From Panonychus citri (Eukaryota > Arthropoda > Arachnida > Trombidiformes > Tetranychidae), in NCBI RefSeq assembly GCF_014898815.1, contig NW_026515544.1, forward strand, positions 1,488,001 to 1,552,000: DNA of 64,000 bases, given 5' to 3'. The notes under the pieces are model-generated. The model saw only the letters and a program-made list of their open reading frames with translations. It was not told the DNA's origin and did not search any database. Shown here piece by piece: positions 54,901 to 64,000 of this stretch. Each line of letters begins with the position of its first letter. The first letter of the stretch is position 1. The position numbers and the translations under genes are program-made.

Positions 54901-56422
54901 GTTGATGAAGCTGTTGTTAGTTAGTTAAGTTGATTGCTGGTTGATATTGTTCAAGAAATTATTATTTCTGCTGTTGTATTGTGTACAATTGATTGTGATT
55001 AGTTGATAACTTGTTGTTGTTGTTGTTGTTGTTACTACGTGAACATAATTTTTGTATTAATAACAATGAACAGGCAACAAACATGATGATCAGACAATCA
55101 ACTGATCAACAAAAAAAAACGCACACACAACATGAAGATAAATCAAAATTAAATTAAAGTCAAACAGTTAACTATTTACTGTATTTACTTTTCATTTCAT
55201 TCAATTTTTAACAACAATCAACAAACAATCAACAATCAAAAGCACACACATATAATACCAACAATTGATAAATGGGATAACATATAAAACTTTTTTTTTC
55301 ATCTTCAACTACATTTTCTCATTGTTGTTATCACTTGTAATTGTTACAATTAAAACTAATGCCAGTCATCCTCATCTTCATCCTCAGCATCCTCATCATC
55401 ATCATCATCATTTCACTGAAACTTTTATCATCCCAACGATTCAATTGTAATACAAAGTGATAACTTTACAAAGGTAGAGGGAAAAAAAAGTTTAATTGAT
55501 AAACTTTAATTGTGATAACAATTTAACTTTTTTACAGAAAATTTTACGATACAACAATTAAAAGTTATTAACCAAACTGTCAGAATCATAAACAATCAAT
55601 CAATATCTCAAATCGATATTTAAGTTTCTTTTTTAATTACACACAATCAATCCTGAATTCAAGGTTAATCCGGAAGGATGATTAATCAATCGTAATCATA
55701 ATATTCATGAAAACAATCAAACTTGTCTATAAGTTAATTGTGATCATTATTTTGTGCTTATTAACAATTCAAGTCTACAATTGATTAAAAACTATTATCA
55801 CAATCAATTTTTTGCCTTTTGTTTGATCAAATTGTTGAGATTACTGTTTATTGGTGATAGTTGATTGTTCCCATTATATTATCATTATCATTGAAACCTC
55901 TTGATATAAGGATTAACTTTTTTGTTTCTTAATCCTCTTTCATATTATCAATGAATCAATTGGACTAACAATTTAAATTATTGCAAGATTATCCTCTATC
56001 TCTTGATACACTCACTTGATTGTGAGTGTCTGTGGTTTTATCACAAAGTCAATGAGTGAGGAATCAAATTCAATTGCAATTAGATTATTTTCTAGCTCGA
56101 TAATAGTAATTGTAAACTTATTGTGTTTATCGTGATTAGTTAATTGTGTTAGTTTATTCATGTTTTTCTTTCTTGCAACTCAAATCAATTGAATCCATTG
56201 ATATCTCCACTCCAACTACACTGAGATTAACTTGATTATCAGAAATTGTTGATTGAAAGTTTGGTTTTTCCTTTACTATTCACATTATTGATTATCATGT
56301 TTCACCATGCGAATCACAATTATCATCAACTCTGAATTATTACTGAACAAAAATGACTAAATAATTTCATCATCAGTAATCATTTTTTGTTGACTCTTCT
56401 TTTTCATCATCAATCAAGAAAT

Positions 56423-59400
56423 TTACCTGAGGTCAATGGTTTTTTTTCATTGAAGAAAAATAAATAAAAAAATGATAATAGTATTTGATATTTTTTCACA
56501 AGACTGTTGTTGTTTTTGTTGATGTTTAGTTGTGATGATGATGATGTTATGTGTCTGGTAAATTACCTGGTGAAGTGTTGATGTGCTGTTGTTACTATTT
56601 CAACTGAACCGAGACGCAATTTGATTATAATTGTGTCCAAACGGGAATACAAATGAAAAAAAATCAATTTCTCTCAATGAACAGAAAAAAGAAGAAAAAA
56701 ATTTTCGTATCAACATCGTCATCATTTTCTTGTGTCTTTCTTGGATATTATTCAATTCATATGTTGAAAAAGTGGGAGGATGAGGGTGGGAGGTGGTGAA
56801 GGTGTAAACAAACAGGTAAAAATTGATGATGGAGGAAAGACAGAGAGTCAACATTGATATTGAGAGATGATGATGATTCCATTGATGATTAGTGTGAAAA
56901 TCATTCTTTTTTTTGCTTCTTCCAATTGTTGTTGACAGAACATGAAAAGGAAAAAAAGTTCCAACTTTCAGAATCAATTTGAAATGAAATTACTCTGAAA
57001 ATGATGATAAGTTTATGTATCATCATATTTTTCAAACGGAAATGGAAATATGATTTTTTTTTATTTTTCCTCTTTTTCAAATTTACCATTTTTTGACCAA
57101 TACTTTTTTCTTGTGAATGTTTCATGATTATTCATTTATATTTACATGGTAAACTATTCACATGGTCACCGGAAAGATGTTATTAATGTTGAAATTGAAC
57201 AAAGGTAAACACAATTAAACTGAGACGGAGATTAAAAAAGCTTCAATTTCCAATTGTCGGGCAATTGTTATGGATACAGATTCAAATTGTTTGTCTCGAA
57301 AACAGATCACAACAATTAGACATTACCTTTGATTGTTACTTTTTTTTTACCTAACAATTAACTGATTGTCCTACTAACTAATGATATATATAAAATTAGC
57401 AACATGACAATTGATTTAATTGTGGTATCATAAGTAGCAAGTTAAATTGTATCATGACAATCATTTGAATCAATTAAAACTCTTGCCAAATTGACAGACA
57501 AAATGATTTGCAAAACATTGAGAGGGAGAGACATTAAATTTAGGTGATTGCAAAGGTGACAAAAGTGATGTTGCTTTTTTGTTTATCATCTTACCTGAAA
57601 GTAATAAAAAACAACTTTTACCTGTGCAAAGATAATGAACTTGATTTAATGACCAAACATTACGATGCCAGTATGAAGACAACGACAACAATAATAATAA
57701 AAAAACAATCAACACAAAGCAATCAACAGTTATCATCATCATCATCATCATGAGGTAAACAAACAGCAAGAAAAAAAAATGTCAATTGAATCTTAATAGT
57801 AATCGTCAAGGTGTAGCAAATGTAACAGGTAATTGTTTCCAATATCAAAAAGTTACCTGTTGAAAATTATATTTAAACTGGTTAGCTTATCATCTTCATC
57901 ATCATTATTACACAAATAGTAATTTAAATGATGATGATAATGATGATGGGACGTTAAAATTTGTTTACTCTTATAGCTAATCAAGACAAAGTTACAGTCA
58001 AGTGAAAAAAACAATTACCTTGATTTTTTTTGTTGCTTTTTTTTTCATTCACTTTACCTGAGATGAGACTTTGTTTCTGTACAACCTGTAGATTGATGAT
58101 GATAATGATATTAATGTTGACACTAGTGGTAGGGTGGGCTGTATGTGTGTATAGTGAATGTGTTTATTTGTATATATAAGACAATTACCTGTAATATTAT
58201 AGGTTGGATACCTTTACAAGGTGATTTCCGGTTTGCGAAAAATATTTCATCTCAATTGATTCTAATGGTTTTTGGGTTTGATTGTTTGTGTCGGTTGTCA
58301 CTTTTATCCCTTGATCATGATCCATGGTGGATAATAATGATATCAATGGTAATGATGATCCACTTTAATGGTTACACATCCTTTTTATCATCATCAAGAT
58401 GATAATCATTATCATCTTTACCTGTGGTCTTTAAACTGGACATTCGGGTCACTTTTCATTTTCTAATGACTTTTTTTCCCCGAAAAACTAATAATTATTT
58501 ACCTTTTGTATCACTTTTCTTGTTAATCAATTTACTATTGATTGTCAACAATCAACCAGTTATCATTTAGAATTATTTTGAATACGATTAAATTTAATTG
58601 TTACAATAACTTTTTCTCTCTCTCTCTCAATTGAGTTAATACTTTGATCTGGTTTTAATTCATTTAAACTTTACTTTACCAAACAATTAAATTAATCAAC
58701 AAACCAACAACAACTTGAGATGAAAAAAACTAAATCATATAAAAAAAGGTAAATTCAGTCAATTGTTAAGCTCAATCATTATAAATGAGAATCATTAGTA
58801 TACAACAATTAAATTAAATACACTCAGTCAACAATTAACAATTATCGTTTACACAATCAAAATTGTAATAACAAGTTAATTGTTAAAGGTAATATATAAA
58901 TGAGATAAAAAATCTGATGATTAAATAAAATCAACTATATGGTTACAATGCTTATCCATTGAAAACCTCATCATCTTAATGATTAACTGTGATTATCATT
59001 AACCCCCTTTTTTTTGCCACGAAAAGTGAGAAAGAAAAGAAAGAGATAATTATCATCATCATACCTCCCACATTCTCATCTTCCCATCATCATCATCATC
59101 GTCATCCCACCCACTTAAATAACCGCCCAACAATTTAAAACCTCTTCCACTCCAACTACTGGTCTTCCGCGGTACATACAACAATTTACACTTTAGTACA
59201 TTCATCAAATTTGATGATCAACTGACCATTAGCCTCCTATCATCATCATCATCATCATCATCTCTCCTCCTCTTAATCATCATCATCATCTTTTAATCAT
59301 CTTCCACCTTAAACATACCTTTGGAGAAAGTGAACAATTTTTCAGACTCTTTGAATATCCTAATAAAGCTTGACCAATTTTGACCTTTTCTCTATTGGAC

Positions 59401-59593
59401 AAAGTATATTACCTATTGGTCAAGGGGGCAAATAGCCACTAACTATCTGATGATAGTTGAAATTATGGACACAATTGAAGATTGAGTTGATAATGATGAT
59501 AATTACAGAGGAGATGATAAAAAAGTTACCTTTTCAGTCAAAGTGTTAACCGATTTAAAAGCTTTTAAACACTAATCTCATTCAATTTACCTG
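56423..59593. promoter_or_regulatory. Cluster of eleven CAGGTAA heptamers (putative enhancer region)
   Basis: CAGGTAA (or its complement TTACCTG) starts at 56423, 56563, 56813, 57591, 57618, 57826, 57853, 58054, 58185, 58418 and 59587; nine of eleven are on the minus strand. With the local base composition (assuming about 30% GC) fewer than one would be expected in 3.2 kb. CAGGTA is the core recognised by insect Zelda and by ZEB/Zfh1-type factors, and it is also the ideal 5' splice-site sequence CAG|GTAA. Its position ~10-13 kb downstream of SoxB suggests a developmental enhancer, but a minus-strand transcript with several donors cannot be excluded. Confidence 0.35.
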
Positions 59594-60514
59594 TTAACCT
59601 TGTGGTCATTTCAATTAACTACCATTATCATCATCATCATCATCGTTTTTATCACCTTTTTCAAGTAATCATTATCATTCACTTCACTGGTCAGTTTCTT
59701 ATTGTGTGTGTGGTCAATTGATTTTAAACATTTTCTAGTTGGAAAAAAAAGTTTACCTAATATCTAATACCTCTAATACCTAATATTCATATCAAGTCAA
59801 ATATTAGAATTGAAAATAACCATTAATAAAAGAAACTTGAAATCTCTCAATGGGTTTACTATTTAATTGCTGATTGTGATGAGGATGAGGATGAAAATAG
59901 TAATAATAATGAGCTGATAGATTGAAATGTGAAAGTTGAATAAACAATAAAGATGATGTGGTTTGTTTCAATATAATAAAACCTTTTTTACTCACCTAAA
60001 CAATCAGAATCAGGGAAATGCCTGGAAGGTTTCACTTTCCAGAATCGATTCAAACACAAGTGATATTATTTTTGGTAACATTGTGCTCTTTTTGTATCAA
60101 CTTTCACTCATCCTCATCACCATCTCCTCTTTATTGTCATCATCATCCTCATCCTTTGATTTATTTACTTTTTTTCCTCATCTTCCAATCTGTTTTCAAT
60201 CTCAATCGTCATCATGATGATTATCTTCATCACAACAACAATATGCAAAATCTAATGAGATATTGAAATAAACGAGAGATGAAAAAAAATATTCATCATA
60301 ATGAACAATTCAACAGATAAACATAAAACTTTAGCATCCTCATCATCACCTCTTCAATAGATATTTCAATCGGAATAATAATAATCATCATCACCATTCT
60401 GATTGACTGAAAATGAAAAGGGAAAACAACTAAACGAAAATAAAAAGAGTCTTTTAAATGTAAACAATGGCCTCAGGGTAAAACGGAAATTGCATGTTGC
60501 CTCATTCAATATCA

Positions 60515-60516
<2 letters not shown>

Positions 60517-60556
<40 letters not shown>
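60517..60556. repeat. CT microsatellite
   Basis: About 20 CT units, the longest simple dinucleotide tract in the window. Confidence 0.9.
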
Positions 60557-60559
<3 letters not shown>

Positions 60560-63500
60560 CTCTCATCTCGATTTTGCAAAAACTATTCTGATGATAATAT
60601 AATACAAAATGTATTATATTATTATTGTTTACAGAGAAAAGAGGTGGGGAGGGAGGTTGGAAGGTGGGAATTATATACAGCATTCAAATTCTATCTCTTT
60701 CTCTTGTGTGTGTTGGGTGAAAATTATTCATTCTATTGAGTCTTTGGTAAATATTCTCGATTGTGCTTTTTGTCAATTCGAAAACAAAATGAAGATGATT
60801 CTCCAATTGTATCATCATATACTCTCATCTTCTTTTTCTTCTTCTTCTTTCATCCTCATCCCCTTAAGCACCGAACAAAGTGATTCATTATGTTTACTCG
60901 TTTACCTTTCGATTTGCCGATTCTTTTTTCTCGAGTTCTTTTGATATTTTTTTCTTTCGAGCTTCAATTCGCATCTTTGACTTTTATATATTCGAACCTC
61001 AATTGAGCATAATGATAATATTCTTATATATTTACTATTCATCAACAAATAGCTTTAAGCTTAATCACCTTTCATCTTCATCATTATCTCATCTCTTATT
61101 TCCCCTTCCCACCCGATTCTCTTGGGATTAGAATTTGATATTCTACTTCCGCTTCCGTTATTCATCTTCAAATCATCTTATCATGAATACAATTTCAATT
61201 CTCAGAACTTTTTTCCCTCACTAATTAATCTGAGGTTCGCTTTAAATTGTTTCATTACAATTAATGATGATAATCAGTTAATTTAAAACTTGTCACGATT
61301 TGATTTGAAAACTTGTTAATTGATTAACCAGTTAAATTGAATTTACTTTTTCTGTAAACTTTTCTTTATGCTTGTGAATTGATTAAATTGATTTTGATAA
61401 TCAAGTTGAAACAATTAAGGTAAAAACAGTGTCATTGATGATAGATGATCAATTTAATCAGTTAATTATTCTGATTAATGATTTTGATTGATTACAATTA
61501 GCTAGTTAAGGTAAGAAATTAACACTAAAACTGGTTGGATTATTAATGTTTGATTATTAAACATTTACAATTTGTAAATTGCTGTTGATTAAATGAGAAT
61601 GATGATAATTTTTTATTATCATCATTGATTATCACCCAATGATATTCAATGGTAATAACCATAAGTACTCCGTTAATGGCACTTAATGGTATCAATTGTA
61701 ACAATTTACAATCAAACATTGATCATCATCATGAGAATCAACAATGTAATCAATTTAATTGTTGAAAAGTGTGTCAATCCTATTTAATCTAGATGATGAT
61801 TAATGTTAATCTATCCATTACTGATCAAATATTTACTAAATCGGTTGGACATATTAACACATTTATGGTGACAATTAACCAACATCTCTCAGATGGATAT
61901 TAATTTAATCCCATTAACCAGATTAATCAAGTCCTAATTAAATAGCTCTCTCATTATTCATCTTCCAAAATAGTAAATAAAACAATGAATCAAGTAAACA
62001 CTTTGTAGATTGAAAAGGAGAAAAGTTCAACCTCGAAATTGAGTTCGAAAGAAAAACTTGCAATTCAAATCAATCGAAAATTATTATCAAAGTTGAATGA
62101 CAATTAAGAATTCAATCAAACGATAGGTTCATTAAACACTGAAACTAAATCAAGCTCACATTCATTAAATTGATAATCATTGATGATAGTGTGAAAAGTT
62201 GAATGACAATTAAATGATGCTTGGTATCATTGAACACAATTAACTGTCAATCAACTTGTTTGATAAATAATAATATTGAAATTTTGTATTCAAATGATTG
62301 TGAGGGCAAAAAAAAGTAGCATACAAATCAAAGTAACTACAGTTAATCATTACCATCAAATTGTTAACAATCAGTAATCTGAAGTTTAATATCTAATGAA
62401 TGACAAATCAATAGACAATATTATTAAATAACAAGATAATTAAATAGGTGCGTGTCCCCTGTCAACCATTTAACTCCCATTTCTCACTCCCAGTTGACTA
62501 ACAAGCCACACAGAGAGAGATAGAATTGAGAAACAATTGGCAAAAGGCGGGAAAAAAAGTTCAATTCAAATAAAAAAAGTTCGACAAACAAAATAAACTG
62601 TCTGGGCGTGAGAAGTGAATTAACTTTTGTAAATAGAGATGAAAATTATCCTACTCATGATGGTGACTTTTGATTAGGAAGGAAAAATTTCTCGACAAAA
62701 TGTTCGAGGTGTGTAAGTAGATATTAGATGACAGTGGTGGGAGTGTGATGGAAATCTGGGTGTCAGTGGTGAAAGGAAGATGAAAAGAGAGAGAGAGAGA
62801 GTCAAAGTTACATAGAAAAGTGATAATGAAAAGACACATTCGAATATAAATAATACATAACATTGAATAAGGAAAAGGAAACAATGAAATATGAAAGAAG
62901 AAGAGAGAGAAAAAGTAATATTCGAAAGAAAGAAAAAAAAAGTAATAGAATTGATAACAGAAAAACAATATTATCAATCTCATATTTCAATTGACTATTT
63001 AACTGATTGTAGTGTTAACTGGAAGTGTCTTAAATTACTAGAATGAAACTAGAAGATGATTATCATTACAATCAGTTGGAGGAAAGAAACAACAACAATA
63101 ACGTTTGTTGATTATCATGAAAGAATTGAGAAAAGAATCTGTAATAACAATGGAAAAGAAAAAAAGAAAAACATTGAATCTAATAACTAAAACTTTCTCT
63201 CTCTTTCTCTCTTCCAAATCGAAATAGAATAGAACTTTTTTTTTCTTCTTATCCCTTCCCCCTTTTATTTCCTATTCACTTGTTATAATAACTTATTATT
63301 ATCTTTTCTGTCTCTTTTTTATTTACCGTTAGTTTTACTTTATTTATTGTGTTCATTTGATGATCTTTTCTCTGTGTCTCTGACATGAGAAGTGTATTGT
63401 CATTCATTGTCACTGGGAGTTGATTTTATCATTTCTTATATTAGATTTTGGTTCATCTTATTGTTTAATATTATCCATTGATTAGATGTATTATAACATT

Positions 63501-63578
63501 GTATTCATTTTAATTTGATTATCAAAGGTAAACAAACAGTTAATTGATTTCATGATGATCATTAACAACAAAATTCAT

Positions 63579-63794
63579 TCAACTTTGGAAGCGTTTAAGT
63601 GTTGAATTTGGTGGCAAAAGAGGAGGAGGAAGAGGAGGTTGTGATGATGGCGGTGGTTTCGTTGTGCTATTGTAACGATACATATCATTATCTTCATGAT
63701 GATGATGATGATGATGTTTTTTTTGCTTCAACATCATTAGTGAAAATAGATCGTTAAGAAAAGTCTTAATTGAAATACGAATGAGATTAGTTTC
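63579..63794 (-). CDS. Probable 3'-terminal coding exon of an unidentified gene (partial)
   Basis: On the minus strand a frame is open from 63794 to a TGA at 63581-63579 (71 codons). After a poly-His run (63716-63696) it reads EDNDMYRYNSTTKPPPSSQ, then a Pro-rich stretch QPPLPPPLLPP, and ends NSTLKRFQS. This non-repeat, GC-richer, proline-rich tail with balanced residues is unlike the simple-repeat translations elsewhere in the desert. Acceptor-like AGs precede it at about 63794 and 63765 (TTTCAATTAAG). A possible upstream exon with a GT donor (ending VERMLNGG) lies near 63904-63990. The gene would extend beyond the right edge of the window. Product unknown. Confidence 0.42.
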   Translation of the reverse strand, partial: ETNLIRISIKTFLNDLFSLMMLKQKKHHHHHHHEDNDMYRYNSTTKPPPSSQPPLPPPLLPPNSTLKRFQS

Positions 63795-64000
63795 TTATCC
63801 GCTCTACTTGTAACTTATAATGTTCAGTAGATGATGAAAGAAATAGATACGATAGAATATTAAAATTGAGGTAAAAAGAAAGAAGAGAAAGAGAGACATT
63901 CACCCACCATTGAGCATACGTTCAACTATTTCAATGATGATGATGGAGATCAACATCATCATGTTAATGTTCATCGTCATTATCATTTATGAGAAACCAA
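63795..64000. other. Window edge, possible intron and exon of the minus-strand gene
   Basis: On the minus strand this contains a Met/Ile-rich frame from about 63985 ending in VERMLNGG before GGTGAATG, a possible splice donor, followed by a pyrimidine-rich stretch. Support is weak. Confidence 0.25.

Larger units (their letters stand above)
46752..63578. other. ~17-kb gene-poor region downstream of SoxB
   Basis: No convincing gene. Same CAATTA/AATCAA-rich, GAT-rich composition as the upstream desert. Visible items: GA microsatellite 48972-48998, GTT repeat about 55014-55032, CT microsatellite 60517-60556 and many ATC runs. GC-richer islands lie at about 50160-50215, 52680-52740, 56765-56800, 59060-59175, 60640-60680 and 62450-62515, and a CAGGTAA cluster at 56423-59593. 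All longer reading frames are Phe/Ser/His/Met/Asp-rich translations of simple repeats and were not accepted. Confidence 0.5.

Noticed and set aside
57470..57769. 99-codon minus frame partly non-repetitive
   Set aside because: Starts in an ATC microsatellite, lacks any motif, and is crossed by CAGGTAA sites; no positive support.

Overview
The window is AT-rich animal nuclear DNA: short GT-AG introns, poly-Ser/His/Asn/Ala tracts, long CT, GA and GAT microsatellites, and metazoan genes (FRS2-type FGFR adaptor, SoxB, synaptogyrin, E2F partner DP, ZNF598, MRPL9). An arthropod is likely. Composition, intron style and the presence of FRS2 suggest an acariform (spider-mite-like) chelicerate, but this is inference.

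Left part (about 0.8-34 kb) is gene dense and rearranged. MRPL9 is followed by a complete DP gene (copy 1). Next, in inverted orientation, lies a chimera of a 3'-truncated ZNF598 paralogue fused to a decayed DP fragment. The 5' flank of that paralogue is split by a ~7.9-kb APE/RT non-LTR retrotransposon with an unusual layout: six successive, intact, same-strand ORFs, three of them Gag-like with Cys/His clusters, two unrecognised, and a 987-aa endonuclease/RT. After the two-exon displacement comes FRS2 (three exons), a ~380-bp TA-flanked inverted-repeat MITE, DP copy 2 (about 18 kb from copy 1, nearly identical protein), a second truncated ZNF598 copy with a frameshifted RING and the same ZNF598/DP fusion joint, a small two-exon secreted Pro-rich gene (minus), a Cys-rich PHD-like mini-ORF, full-length ZNF598 (two exons, 1001 aa) and synaptogyrin (two exons).

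Right part (about 34-64 kb) is a near gene desert around one SoxB-family gene, whose C-terminal half lies in a different frame from the HMG-box ORF. The desert is rich in CAATTA/AATCAA words, GAT microsatellites and small GC-richer islands, and holds a striking cluster of eleven CAGGTAA heptamers. A probable 3'-terminal coding exon of a further minus-strand gene lies at the right edge.

The main story is repeated local duplication and gene conversion of a DP-ZNF598 neighbourhood, followed by retrotransposon insertion. The multi-ORF retrotransposon is the best candidate for something undescribed; the truncated RING-containing ZNF598 paralogue and the duplicated DP are the best candidates for altered host biology.
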